Origin: Blattamonas nauphoetae
Taxonomy: Eukaryota; Preaxostyla; Oxymonadida
Assembly (NCBI GenBank): GCA_033064195.1
Contig: JARBJD010000124.1
Coordinates: forward strand, 124,001-188,000
Length of the DNA: 64,000 bases
Reading direction: 5' to 3'
The position numbers and the translations under genes were made by a program. Within the stretch, counting starts at the first letter, position 1; every line of letters begins with the position of its first letter. The notes beneath the pieces were generated by a model that searched no databases, had not been told where the DNA came from, and saw only the letters and a list, made by a program, of their open reading frames with translations. This document shows, one piece after another, positions 10,991 to 23,669 of this stretch.

Positions 10991-13900
10991 ATGGACCTAT
11001 CAGCTCCAGCAGCGGTAGATGCGCTGACGCAGCAAGACAGCATCCAGGACATGGTATTTGTGCTGTTTCAGACGACAGAAAACGCCACAACACCCATCCA
11101 AATATTACTCCCTTTTGATCGCCATGTTCCAATTGAGACTGCCAAGCTACATTTCCAGATGCAGTTCGCCGCCCAATATACGATTGAACATGCACAGTCG
11201 ATTGAGTGGCTTTCAGTTTCAATCCATGATTTGAACAGTGACCAACGGGTGACTCTCTCTGAAATTGACGAATCAATGAGCCTGGAGGATCTTAGGCAGA
11301 CTCAAAACACTCCTGATGGACGTGATCTCTCTTCGTTGCTGGTGATATTGACGTTCTCGTCGACTGTTCTTGAAGACCCTCGATTTCAACATTCTCAGCC
11401 AATCTCTGACTTTGAAGAAGTCACATGTGACAAATACTTGAAAAAGGCACTTCCAGCGATCGCACGGAACGTCATTGTGGCGATTGATTCGTCGATTGTC
11501 CCTTTGAGCCAAAGTGAATTTCCGAACTACAACAAGCGACCCGACGAAATCATGCCTCTGGACACGTCCAAGTTCATGCTGAAGACTATTGGAAGTTTTC
11601 GGAATTTCGAAAATCTGGAACTGCCTCTGCAAGACGTATTGTTTCGACCGTCGTGGTACTCTCTCCTCAGCCACATTTTGTTCAACTCCCAAAAGTTTGT
11701 ACAAAAACCCGATGATCAGAAAACTCGGCCGATGACTCATGTTGTGACAGGGTCATCTGGAATTGGAAAATCAGCGCTTCGCTTTCCAGCGATCACGCTT
11801 GCACTGAGCCTTGGAGCAAAGGTTTGTGTCTTTTGATTTGTTGATGTTTTTAGGAAGTATGTACAGCCAAAGCAGATGAATATCCTCTGAAATTTGTCCG
11901 AAAGACGAGAGAAGAGTCCCCTCAATCAACCTCCCTCCAGCCGCCCGATCCCCATCTCACACCTCTCCCGACCCCCGTTCCTCCCGCCAAGAAGCCGACA
12001 ATGCGTGTCGCTCACGTAAACAAGCCTCCACGAGATGTCCCCATCACACCAACCACCTACAAATACGACGTCTTCATCTCCAAAACAAAAGCCGATAAAG
12101 TGTCTGACCGCACCATTTTCGACGATGAAGACATCGCACGACAAGAAGTGGACCTCAGGAATACGGGAGAAGTGATCTACACGCAACCGAAGGAAGAGAA
12201 CTGCATCAAGCTGGGGGAAGTGGAAGTGCCGAGCATCCACCACTTCCCTCATTTCCTGCGTCTGTTTGTTGATCGCCATGACCAAATTCACAACCCTCTT
12301 GAAGGAAAGACGTGGCATATTGTCGACGAGTCTGTTTCTTTCTCATCTGTTTATTTTTCCAATATTAAGTCTCATCTTGGACTCAGACGATTTGGAGTCA
12401 TCCCATCACTACATCCTTCTGACCGCACCGAACCAGACAAGTTGGAGACACGTTGTGGATGCCGTTGATCAGTCGATGCTCTCGCTTGCTCTCTATGTGT
12501 TGCCGAGATACACTGTCGCAGAGGAAGTGAACATGCTGAATGCAATTCCATTCAAATTCGAGCCTTTCTACGAACGCTATGTTGCCGGACACAAAAAGAT
12601 TATCAAAACTCTCGGATTCACACCACGGAACATGCAGGATTACGTGGAGGATGGCAGGGAGCTGGAGAGTCTGAAAAAACTCGCCAAAAAGGTGAACGTG
12701 AGCGGAGATATATTTGGACAGTCGATCTGCCACAATCTGATTGTGCTGGACAGCCCACAAGCCGACCCGCACAACTTCACGACTGCCTACGCATCGCCAC
12801 GTGCTGAAGAGATCGTTGCGAAGAAGTGGAGGAAACATCTGAAGGCGCAGTGCGTTCACTTCGTCGATGGAACTGGAGTTATCAAAACAACAGATGAACT
12901 CACAAGCCCCATGCTACTCATGCTCTTCCAACGGCTGACCAACTGCGCTGTTCGTCAGGGAGCACAATTTTCACGAATGAAGATCAGGGGAGAACTTGTA
13001 GTCCGCGAGGATGGGAAGTCGTTCTCGTTTCCTCCGACGCCAACACGAAGTGGAGTGGACTCGAGCGGGACATGCGACACACTGCACGTCTTCCTTCCCG
13101 ACATGGCCGAGTTTCAATGTTCGGAAGAGAACAGATTCAACGAGGACAAGTGGGGCCGATTCTTCGTCAATGCCATGGAAGACGAGCCTTTCAAGAATGG
13201 ACATGTTGAGGAGAAGAAAGGGAAGTTTGTGTTTCTGCCCACAGAAACACCAAATCCGATTGATGTCGGGGAAATCGCTCCAATCGGCAGCATCTCTCCA
13301 TCTGAAGAGCCAATCACAGACCAAGACGAACAGCCACCCACACAAACGTGCTCTCCAGCTGAGCTCCACTTCTTCACCTTCCACCTCGTCCCACACAGCT
13401 TGTACAACGCAGGCTTCGAGTCGATTCTGCTGTTCTTCCGAGTGGACTCCACAAACAAGATCGACTCACTGGGCGTGCATTTCATGAAGTCGTCGATTGG
13501 AGATGAGGAGGAGATTGATGAAGTCGGAGCAAATGCGATGATGGCGTGGCTGGTTCTGCTGATGGATTTGTACGAACTTCGAGCAGACCAGATTTTCCCG
13601 CACTTCGTGTTTGTGGTGTCGGAGCGAGTCTTCGAGCAGTTTACACCGAATACTGGAAACATCACATCCTTCATTCCTTTAGACAACATTGTGATTGCTG
13701 CGCTGACCTCACCAACTGGGAATCTGCGTGATCTGACGATCGAAGCAGAGGACACACTGTTGCTGGACACAGGAAAGCGACTCCTGCCGAACAACGACCC
13801 AATGTGTGTGCGTTGTGGACTCTGTGGGGAAGTGATTGGAGGCGAGTTCTTTCATCATGAGTGCATGAACACGAGGAATGGTCGAAGTAAAATGAACTTC

Positions 13901-15838
13901 CAACGCCAGCTGCTCGATCCAACAGCCAGATACTCACTCTTCAAGAGCGAACCAGAGTGGAGGGAAAAAATGGTCAATTAGATGAGTGTTATAGTCTCTG
14001 AAGACGACCCAACGTTGTTCTACACACGGAAGACATTGGCGGAGAGAGAAGAAGACAGACGATCGGCATCATCTGACCGACACGCAGACACGCATCCAGT
14101 TGGACTGCAAGTGAAGTACCCGTTCCCGATGATGGCTCGACCAAATGCAAGAATGTCGGGGAACCATCTGACCTTCGACGTTGTGCGAGTGACGATAGTG
14201 TCGCCTGTGGAAGCGCAGAGACTTGGGCGAAGACTGCTGACCGACAGCTTCGCCGACGCCGATCAAACGACGCCGCTGTCAATGTCTGTCACAGTCAACC
14301 TGCCACATCCACTCCCTCCTCCGTGTCACCTCTACCGCACTCCGTTCTGCCCACCACCACGAGCTGATCGGGCCCCCATCACTATGCCTCCGGCTTTGGC
14401 TCATCTTCTCTCTCGTGTGGAGAAGAAACCGGCGCGTCATTTAGTATTGTATGGGCTCACGTCTAGCGGGGACGATGATATTCGAGACTCAATGCGTGAA
14501 CAAGAACAGACAGACGGGCAACAAGCAAGACACGGACATCGTCAAGGGGAACAAACCACTTCGGACATGGCAGACTTGCTTCCTGATACATGGATGGATG
14601 GGAGATGGATCAAGTTGGAGACAGATGGGAACACGTGTTTAACCAGAGCGACTTCCCTCAGACCCCACACTGCGCTTGAGTTTGAAGAGCCGTCGCCATT
14701 TCTGATTCGTTCGGACGAGTGTCTGGGACAGATGATGCTTCCGTTCGAGAAGGTCGGCGAGTTGCGAGAGAGGATTCGGCGATCGTTCCCAGCGATTCAT
14801 CCTGCTCTCCTCCACCCTCACCCACACACTGCGACTGCATATCCACAACCAATGATGGAACAGTGTCTGTTGGTGATGCAGCAAGAACTGGAGCTGTTCT
14901 GGCAGATGCTGAGTCTGCCCAACATGACCTCACCAGATTTCGACTCGTCCTTCGGGTTCTCCTTCTGCGGACTGCTCATGATTCTCCAAAAGTTGGAATT
15001 GTTCATCAAGTCCAACGTCACTTGTCGGCACGATCTCCAATTGCTTTCCAGTCAACTATTTGCCAAAATTTCTGTGATTCTGCTTCGCCTTGAAACTGTC
15101 CGAAAGGATCGGGTTTCTTCATTTCACACCGACAGACTGACCTCCATCGCGAAAATCAACGTTGTGAACGAGATGCGGACGTGGCATCGCTTGAAAGATT
15201 GGAAGGATACACACCCCAAGATCAAAGACGAGAGACAGGAGAAGCATCGATCGAAGATGGAGGAAGAATTGAAAGCCCTCTCCAAAGTGGTGTTGGAACC
15301 TGTGAATGCTCTGGACGAACAGCTCAAGAATGGAGACCAGACAAAACAGAATAAAGAAAGAATTGCCACAAAACTTCAAGTACATCAAAATACTATCGCG
15401 AGATACAGAAATGGCCTCCTTCACCGTGCGTGGACACTTTTTGACTTTTTTGGTTCGCTGGCCATGTCTCTCCCAGCGAGCACTCTGACACGTCCAATGC
15501 GAGACACTCCTGGTCAGCTGAATGACGCAGATTCGAACACTGGAAGGGAGGCAGACATTCTGAAGGCCGTGCAGTGTGTGAGTTCGATCATCGCTAATGT
15601 GGAATACCACTCATTCCTCCGCATATCTCAATCATGGGCTAATCCATCGCTGAAGGAACATAAAAGAGTGAAATGTCTCGCAACCATATCCAGACTCTGG
15701 GAGTATCTTCCAGACAGCTTCATTCCTGTTGTCGAAGATCTCGAACACTATGCTCAGATATTCGAAGCAGAACAACTGGTTCGTCCATTTGTGAATGACG
15801 AGACCAAACCGTACAAGATACACAAAGAGAGGCCTTAA
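10991..15838 (+). pseudogene. Crinkler/RHS-type (CR) P-loop NTPase, copy 2
   Basis: This is a full-length relative of copy 1. Exon 1 is 10991-11821, exon 2 11854-12329, and exon 3 starts at 12370. The introns are 32 bp (GTTTGTGTC...TTTTAG) and 40 bp (GTCTGT...TTAAG), at the same positions as in copy 1. Parts in order: ubiquitin-like header (residues ~10-130), Walker A GSSGIGKS near residue 257, a linker, the RHS-like NTPase part (HYILLTAPNQ, LYVLPRYT, GFTPRN), a conserved C-terminal block with CVRCGLCG and a His/Cys pair, and a ~600-residue helical tail that copy 1 would reach only beyond the window edge. The copy is near-complete but its frame is interrupted about once, so it looks recently broken or is made as two polypeptides. 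The NTPase role is known for the family; the function here is not. Confidence 0.65.
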
Positions 15839-16116
15839 TTGGGTCATAATTTGGGTGCGAGTGAAGATTCATGGTTTGGAGCGGTCCATTTCACAGGGAA
15901 TAGAATCACTTCGATACAGACTTCACTTTTTTTGTTTCCATTTCTCTCAAACCAAACATCCAAAGCATGTCTGAACTCCTCCCTAATGCTCATTCGCTTG
16001 TCTTTTCGGCTCTAGCTCATTATAGTATTTTTTGGTTATTTTTGAAATGACCTAATCCTCCATGAAGTGCATCATTCCTCCCCATGAATCTCCTCTCTCA
16101 TCCAAAAATGATTCAG

Positions 16117-17007
16117 TCAGTCACGGACAAAAGTTTACGGGCACCCAGGTCTGCATTTATGAACAGGTGATTTTTTCTCATTTTTTCTTAACCACTTCAC
16201 CCCATTGAAAGACAACAATTTTTCAAATATAAAACTAAATTAGTGTGGTGAAGTGAAAATCGAGATGTTCGACTGATGTGCCCTGGGAGGCACATCCGAT
16301 CGCGGCCATCACGAAATGTCTCCTCTTCCGAGAAGAGGAGATGTGATGTGTATAGTCTGTTCCTCCAGTAAGAACCGATTGGTTCCTCTCCTTACTGAGA
16401 TCCTGGAGGATCTGTGACAAAAAAGTGCATTTCCTTTCTTCCTCATCTCTGTTCAACTCACGGTGTAACTCTACCAAACGATTTGTCTGACTCAAATAAA
16501 GATATTTCTTTATTCATCTCACAAACACTGACATGCTGTAGAGATTTCGAGATTCGGAGAAGTTCGCATGCATTCCAATCTTCCACATTTGTCAGCACCG
16601 CGTCGGACAGGGGTATAATAAGCATTCTCACAACCAGTTAGAGAGGTTGGTAGAGTTACACCGTGAGTTGAACAGAGATGAGGAAGAAAGGAAATGCACT
16701 TTTTTGTCACAGATCCTCCAGGATCTCAGTACGGAGAGGAACCAATCGGTTCTTACTGGAGGAACAGACTATACAGGTCACATCTCCTCTTCTCGGAAGA
16801 GGAGACATTTCGTGATGGCCGCGATCGGATGTGCCTCCCAGGGCACATCAGTCGAACATCTCGATTTTCACTTCACTACACTTATTTGGTTTTATATTTG
16901 AAAAATTGTTGTCTTTCAATGGGGTGAAGTGGTTAAGAAAAAATGAGAAAAAATCACCTGTTCATAAATGCAGACCTGGGTGCCCGTAAACTTTTGTCCG
17001 TGACTGA
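16117..17007. mobile_element. Fold-back element with ~357-bp inverted arms (Tc1-like ends)
   Basis: The left arm 16117-16478 and right arm 16650-17007 are near-perfect reverse complements around a 170-bp unique spacer. The outer ends read TCAGTCACGGACAAAAGT, resembling Tc1-type terminal repeats. Each arm carries the same ~80-codon open frame pointing to its outer end (RELNRDEEERKC, then SSRKRRHFVMAAIGC), with a few silent or single changes between arms. No transposase catalytic region is present. It is a non-autonomous fold-back transposon or a hairpin remnant of two head-to-head insertions. No target-site duplication was evident. Confidence 0.75.
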
Positions 17008-17147
17008 GTTCCAGTCCCTCTGATTTTCACTCATTCTGACGCCCTTTGTTCTCATCAACGAAAACTCGAAACGCACAATTCTGAAGTGGAGAATCATGTG
17101 GGCCAGTGAAACCACACACTCGAGCGACCTGTCGACAATCGAGTGAT

Positions 17148-18190
17148 CTATGGGAAGGGGTTCGGAACCAATCCCAGTTGTAAACGGATTTTCTGCTGTT
17201 GGATTGAGTATTCTCTCATTCCCTCTGAGAGTGGTGTTGGTCGGGGGAGGCGAGAAATGTTGTCAATTCGGATTGATGTTCCTTCTCCAAAAAGAGAGAA
17301 CTGAAAAAGTGAAAATGAGAGAAAGAGAGAATCAGACTTTTATTCGCACTGATGAATGGATTCCTGATATGTAACGTTCCACAGTTTCGCCATTCACAAA
17401 GAATCGGACAGTTCGAGGTGTTGAGTCAAGATCAACTTCCATTCGAACACAATCGCCTTCTTTGAGTTCAGAGTGGCAAGGTCCACTTGCAAACATTAGT
17501 GGAATGCCGATTGTGAGATGGCCATTTACGTTGAGATTGACAGAGTCTGAGAAGATGAGAAGAGAGAAAAACATACTTTCGACTTCATCTCCAAGAGGTT
17601 GACCAACTTCAGGAAGAGGAGATGAGTAATCCATCAAACCAATGTTAACTCCTCCACAATTATCTGAAAAAGATGACGTAGAAATGAGAGATCATACAAT
17701 CCACAGAGAGAAGCGTGACTTCGACAGATATCACTCCATTCGTGAAAATGTCGGCGAGAAACACCGAACTCCACGCTGAAGATCCATCTTTATCTTTTCC
17801 AAGAATGGTGCGAGTGATGTAGGAGTGGTGAACTTGAAAGTCGGACGGACCTGTGAGGATGATGGAAGGAATGGCAGAAGTGGCGGGGTAGACTGATCTG
17901 AACACATCTCGCTGTTTGTCAGCGGCGTCTTTCAGTCTTCGGATCTCTTCCTGCGCTGCCGATAGTTCGTTCTCCAATGTCTGCATTTTGATTTCGTCAG
18001 TTGAGCGTGCGCGTTGTTCGGTTTGGAGTTGTTGGCGTGTTGTTTCGACTTGTGTGACTTGTTCTCTGATCAGTGCATTCTGCTCGTTGATTCGTGCTTC
18101 AAATTGTTGCTTTGTGGCCCGAAAAGCATTTTGGAATTGTATGCGTGTTGTTTCGAATTCTTGGGTGATGAAGCGAGAAAGTGGTGTTCC
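17148..18190 (-). CDS. Coiled-coil plus SPRY-domain protein, copy b
   Basis: Reading leftward, a Gln/Arg/Glu-rich coiled coil (QFEARINEQNALIREQV; LENELSAAQEEIRRL) covers ~18170-17900. The SPRY module follows: WSSVFLADIFTNGVISVEVT, GLMDYSS, LKEGDCVRMEVDLDSTPRTV, RFFVNGE, SIRIDNIS. Two introns, ~34 bp (GTATGATCTC...TTTCAG, near 17690-17658) and ~40 bp (GTCTGATTC...TTTCAG, near 17332), sit exactly where they do in the other copies. The last exon ends at the TAG at 17148-17150. The coiled coil probably oligomerises the protein and SPRY binds a partner. The 5' end is uncertain because upstream DNA is the recurrent repeat at 18205-18288. Confidence 0.65.
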
Positions 18191-18204
18191 TTGCTCTCAC
18201 ACCA

Positions 18205-18288
18205 CTACCAAACCAGGGCTCATCAACCTTGTGAGGCATAAACATGGTGATCTGCAAATAACGGGTGGCCAGATCGAACAATTCCAAC
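18205..18288 (-). repeat. Recurrent repeat R, copy 1 (24-bp core plus flank)
   Basis: The minus strand carries GGTTGATGAGC-C-CTGGTTTGGTAG (18228-18205) preceded by ~55 bp that match 23670-23729 on the plus strand almost base for base. The core is also found twice, inverted, at 22139-22211. Confidence 0.7.
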
Positions 18289-18299
18289 AAAAGACCTAG

Positions 18300-20150
18300 A
18301 CGTTTATGTCAAATCTAACGAAACTATTTTCGTCCATCTTCGAAAATAATCCTTTTCATCAAATCTTTTTGCGATTTTATGACACACAACTCATTTTTTA
18401 ACTCACACCAAAAACACCGTTGAAAGCCTCATCAGAACGAGATTTCAAGACATCGTGCCGAAGAACCATGGTAAGCACTCAAGACAGTGCCGGTAACTCA
18501 ACAAGTAATTGTAGAACTCAAGACAATATACCGCATTTCGAGTCACAACATGGACTCTCGAATGAATCTTTTCTCGACATATTCGCTGAATCGAGCTAAC
18601 CAACAGCCTTTACACGCACTCAAGATAGTGCCAACAACATCACGTCAGGTACAACTGTTCTTAACATGACCAACTCGAACGCCAAGTATTCAAGAAGAAT
18701 TTGTGAAGATGGACGAAAGCGCTTCTTGGAACAGCCAAAGACGAAGAATTAACCTATCAGACAACGAATGAACCTGTTCAATCGTTTACTTTCGAGTACG
18801 GCGGGTGAGTGAGCGGGAACATGCTCACCCACCAAACGAGCAGCGATCACAACAATGCGAACGGATTTTTGTGAAACATGAAGAATGTCATATCTTAAAC
18901 AGCATACAGATAGCATGGAGGCAATATGAAGGGAAAACTTGAAAGGGAGGAGAGTCCAGATGGCACCTCCTCCCATGCGACTCGTTGTGTCTCTCAGGCA
19001 AAACTAAAGTCGGAGAAAGACACCAGCCTTTCGTCAGAAAGAATTACATCGGAACACAAGCAGATTCTGGAGGGTAACCGTCCCAAACTGATGTCACCGC
19101 AGTGACAATTCCAAGCAGGGTTGAAGAACCTCACGGTACTCCGAAAGAAAGACACGGGAGCAATTTTCCAACGAGGGTATTTTAGTAGCCGCTGAGCAAT
19201 GTACCGACGGGATTGTCTCACTCCTCAACGATCGCACACGTTTTGGTCAATCGGAACCAGAGAAGCAGTCGTTTGCACCAGTGATATCCGGAACATTCTT
19301 CAATGCATTCAAGGAGGTCGTCTTACCTCTATATATCAATCGTAAATCGAGCCAAGTGCAATAAGTCACGCAGAATCCGTCGGAGGTGACGTACCGGATC
19401 ACCGCGCAATATAATCGATTCTCGCACATTTTCATCAGCCGTTTCCACTACTAGCTTGGTTTATTTCGATATAGCCATGTGTATTACAGAAGACAACGTT
19501 GATCAGGAAACAATCAAGCAACGATACATATCCATCTTTAAATCTGAACTTTACGGTCGCATTCGATTACATTCGCATCGCAAATCGGGTTATTGACGGG
19601 AACCGACGGAATGCTGTCAATAATAACTGCATCAGTTGCACAATCAATATCTTCCGAACATCAGGAAAATAATCTACATTCTCGAAGACGTAACACAGTA
19701 TTGGAGGAGATTCCCCGTTGGATTCATCAATCAGTTCATTTGCGACGAATGAGTTCATTAGAAGTGAACATATCGATCACTTCAATCGCATCGCACCCAA
19801 GCCCGTTGTACATCTTTTTAGCCAGATCAAGAGAACACCGATACCTAACAATTATTTGGCGAAGTTAACGAGAGCAAGTATTGATGCTCAAGTTCCAAAC
19901 TTGTGAGCCCGAACAACCGGAAACGAAGTTACACAAGGAAGTCGACGCTACCCTTACAAGAATCAAGGAACACAGCAAGTGGTAGCCAGCGTTGTCACAG
20001 TTAGAGGAAGCAGAGGGTGAGAGATTGAAATTGTCTCATTGCCAATCACAGCGATTTGCGCCTCCGAAACTCCGATTTTTACATCACGTGGAGATACTAC
20101 ACCCCACGTTGGACATGAATGCAGTAGGAAACAAGGTTTTAGATGAGACA
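18300..20150. other. Decayed DNA, no recognisable gene
   Basis: Only short frames are seen on both strands, with dense stops. Some pieces recur loosely (phrases around CTCAAGACAGTGCCGG and CTCAAGATAGTGCC). I see no intact gene and no motif to classify it. Confidence 0.4.
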
Positions 20151-20525
20151 GAATGCGTGAGACACAGAAACACCACTCTCTCGCTTCTTCGCAGAGAAAC
20201 TCGAGACAGATCATGAAGCGCTGATTCGAGAACAGAATGAATGCCAGAAGACCCAACAGCTTCTCCACATGCAAGAACAAGCACGTCAAGCGGACAAAAC
20301 CAAAATACAGGCTTTGGAGACCCAACTGTCTGCTGCGCTAGAGGAGATCCGAAGATTGACAGACGCCGCTGACACACAGCGAGATGTGCCCAGATCTGTT
20401 GACCCAACCACTTCTGTCATGCCTTCCTTCGTCTTCACAAATCCGTCCCACTTTTGCGTGAACAATATCGACTTCACTCGCACTGAGGTTGGAGAAGATG
20501 AAGACGGTGATTCAGCGATGAGCAA
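20150..20525 (+). pseudogene. Coiled-coil/SPRY fragment, copy c
   Basis: One open frame runs through a coiled coil (LSRFFAEKLETDHEALIRE; LETQLSAALEEIRRL) and the first strand of the SPRY module (FVFTNPSHFCVNNIDFTRTE), parallel to copy b. It then breaks off before WSSVLL. Because copy b has the same junction between coiled coil and SPRY (QRDV.RSV then a short linker), the two derive from one ancestor. This copy is a 3'-truncated remnant. Confidence 0.6.
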
Positions 20526-22130
20526 CGAGAGATGATATACACGAGACAGGCGGGACATGATCAGACGCTATCTGCTTTCCCGAGACACCCATGAAGATAA
20601 CAAGAGACAGCTGGATGGATCCATCATCGACTCCAACACCTATATCATCGACTCCACCCAAACAACTTCTCTGACAACTTAGACCGAGAAGCATTCTTGA
20701 ACTGGTTCGATGCAGAGGTGAACCGAAGGTGATGGTTTCACCATTTCACCTCGATTGGAGAATAGAAAGCTCAATTGACGATCGACCGACTTCAAACCGA
20801 AAGAAGTACTGTTCATTAGAAGCCGAAATGTTCTCGGATCGCAAATCTCACCTCCAAATGAATTGGACAGCTGGGTTGAACATGACGAACCATCACACTT
20901 TTCACAGATTTCAGACAACTCGAATATAATGATTCTCACGACACTGATTCAACATTGGAGTTTGGAGAAGATGTGGATGAGCACGAGATTCGCACGACGG
21001 TAGTTGTAGCTCAACAGCATAGGTGGGATGTTGAAGAATCCAAAGAATTCAGACAGAATTACCGTTCAATCATTACTGTCGGAGAACAGTCACGCCTAAC
21101 TTTGCCATCACCACAACCAGACAACAGCTACTTGCAGCGACGGTGACAGCTTGAGACTATGTCCGTAGAACCAGAAGCATAAGAAGAAAACACAGCTCTT
21201 CAAGCAAGAATAGCAAGAGATGAATGACACCGCGGATTGAAAGAAGAGCGAACAAGGTGTTTGGCGATATCCTCACACATTTTAATCAACTTATACGATA
21301 CGTAACCATCAGATCTCACACATGACAAACTGATCTCATGTACTCGGAATGAAAAGCTGAGTGACTCGTACGAATCGAGATACTCCAGGTGAGGAGCTGC
21401 ATTCGGGACCAAACAACATGAATTGAGGATTGGAAGAAGACAGGAACCACATCGATGGAGATGAAGAGCGAGAACTTGAAGGAGAGTGTGCGATGTTCTC
21501 TCACTTTCGCCCATTCAATGATCCATTTCCGAGAATCTGCCGCTCATCTGCGACACGCCGAACATGAAACACTCGGTTGCTCACTAAACACTCAACTTCA
21601 CATCTTGTACTGATGTAGCTCGTCTGCAGAAGCGGGCCAGTTGACCTTCCGTGCGTGACATTTGTGCCGTTCACAATCGAAAGTGTTGAATTTCATCTCC
21701 ACCGACTCCCCTTTCGTTGTGAATGGACTGGTGTCAGTACCCAGTCGTCACGCCAATCGGTGTTCCGTACAAGACGATTCAGAGAATGATCATGAGAAGA
21801 GCCACCACGAGGTGGTGAAGCACTTCAAGACAAGTGCTTCACTGAAGAGATATGGGAATTGGTGGACGAGGTTGGAGAGACTTTCCATGTCCTGAAAGGA
21901 ACTGAACAAAAGAAGGGGAGGTAGCGTTGTTGAAGTGCTTCACAGAAGACCCCCTACTAACTGACTCCATCAGAGTTGACATTCAGCTGGTGACAGCCCT
22001 TCTCAGGGGCACGGCCAATATTTTTTCAGAAGGAAGAAACACGTACAGATAATGACTTTTCTCTTTGTTTCTCATCATTATCTCTTCTTCTGATTCTCTC
22101 ATTACATTTATTGTTGTTTCTCCTTTCAAA
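20526..22130. other. Decayed DNA without intact gene
   Basis: There are scattered short frames and no conserved motif. A perfect 11-bp hairpin lies at 21815-21842, annotated separately. Nothing else is supported. Confidence 0.4.
21815..21842. other. Perfect 11-bp inverted repeat (hairpin)
   Basis: GTGAAGCACTT (21815-21825) and AAGTGCTTCAC (21832-21842) form a perfect stem with a 6-base loop. A further GAAGTGCTTCAC lies about 90 bp downstream. There is no adjacent gene end, so a terminator role is not supported. Confidence 0.5.
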
Positions 22131-22138
22131 ACTCACAA

Positions 22139-22211
22139 GGTTGATGAGCCCTGGTTTGGTAGTGGTGTGAGAGCAAGGAACACCTTTCTACCAAACCAGT
22201 GCTCATCAACC
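22139..22211. repeat. Recurrent repeat R, inverted pair
   Basis: A 24-bp core GGTTGATGAGC-C-CTGGTTTGGTAG (22139-22162) faces its reverse complement (22188-22211) across 25 bp. The left half with its inner flank equals the minus strand of 18180-18228. The right half equals the minus strand of 23730-23758. The site thus looks like a junction between the other two copies. Confidence 0.7.
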
Positions 22212-22240
22212 ATTTTCTTTCTCTGTCGCACAGCAGACTA

Positions 22241-23252
22241 TAGGGGGTGCATTAATTACGTCCCCTCAGGTTTTCTCGATATATGATGAATGAAGACAAT
22301 GACCAATACCGATATGAGTCATAAACATCTGTGATGCTCAGATTAGTGAACACATTTCACAATGATACTTCTTAATTTACGATTTTCAGCAGAGTTCCTG
22401 TTTCAGACACACGAATCCCAATCAACTATCACATTATTTTAAGAGGATGTCCATTCTACGGATTCAAATACATGAAAAAGACACAAATTGTTGAAGAATA
22501 AACAAATATCTTCCCATTGGAAGGTAAGTGGAGGATCCACACCACCGTCAACAACACAGATTCCCATATGTCTATCCACATCTCCATTCCGAAAGACACT
22601 CTCAAAACATGCTTCAAAGATGATTAAAGTCAATGACAGTCGATTTCAACGAAACCATGCATCTTTTCGTTCGCTTCATCAATCGATCCTCTCGAAAGAG
22701 GTATTGCGATTTTCATTTCTCAAAATCAGTTTTCGTTTCTGGAAATAGGGGAAGAAATACACGTTTCCTCAACATATGGAATTTTCAACCATGGTTCGAG
22801 TTTTCACTGACTTCTTCGTGGATCATGAAAGTGATTCGATTCAAGTCTCATTTTGAACATTTTTACGTCTTTCTAAGATTATAAGAAGATGACATAAGTG
22901 ATATCGGTGATAAAACTCAACTTTCATACCTTCCAATGAAAAACGAATGACTTTTCATTTTTCCACCACACATGTGAATGAGGCTCTTATTTTACATTTT
23001 TAGAACAATGCACGATAAAAGAGTTGAAAAGAACTCTGAAAATGAAATGATTTCTGGAAGTGTTTCTCATAGCTGAAAATATTCGTCAATCACCATCAGA
23101 AATGAGTGAATTGAGAGATCTATCACACAAAATATCGAAAATTTGAACAGAAACATGACTTACCAATGTTTAAGACATTCACGAAAAATCCAGTAATGTT
23201 AACTTAACAGATATTGAAAAAACCTGAGGGGACGTAATTAATGCACCCCCTA
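22241..23252. mobile_element. MITE with ~34-bp terminal inverted repeats
   Basis: The ends TAGGGGGTGCATTAATTACG (22241) and its reverse complement (ending 23252) continue as near-perfect inverted repeats for about 34 bp. A TA dinucleotide flanks both sides, as expected for Tc1/mariner-superfamily insertion. The ~1 kb interior is AT-rich with no long open frame, so this is a non-autonomous element. No related transposase with these ends is visible in the window. Confidence 0.8.
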
Positions 23253-23255
23253 TAT

Positions 23256-23410
23256 GAATGTCAGCTCTTCCCCCGATGGAATTGAGCAAGTGACAGCTCT
23301 TCCGTTTCGTGAATCGAGCGAATGTCGGCTCTTCCTTTTCGGGAATTGAGCGAAGGACAGCTCTTCCCTTTCGGGAATTGAGCGAATGTCAGCTCTTCCC
23401 TTCGTGTGGA
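23256..23410. repeat. Tandem repeat, ~32-bp unit, about 4.7 copies
   Basis: The unit is GAATGTCAGCTCTTCC followed by CTTTCGGGAATTGAGC, with small changes between units (TCAG/TCGG/ACAG; GGAATT/GAATC). It starts within a few bases of the right end of the preceding MITE. It is non-coding in all frames. Confidence 0.8.
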
Positions 23411-23669
23411 ATGGTGCAAACGCGGTAGAGGCGTCTTTCTTTTATATTACAACCCTTCGGTGTTTTGCACTTCATTAGTCCTTCCGACCTCTCTTTTCCT
23501 CCAGTTTTTCTTCCCCGTTGGGGCTTTTCTGGAGTTGTGGGTAAGATCCCCACACTTTTTTGCTCATCACCGCCCCCACTTGGGCAGAACTGACATTGTG
23601 ACCCTTGAGTCCCCTGTCGGGAATCTTTCTCTTGTTTATGATAACAGACAAATTGGTACTCTTTTGTTT

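Noticed and set aside
13982-15838. Possible alternative genetic code (TAG/TAA as Gln, known in some oxymonads)
   Set aside because: H2B and the S41 gene end at TAA and the ABC gene at TAG exactly where their families end, so stops are standard.
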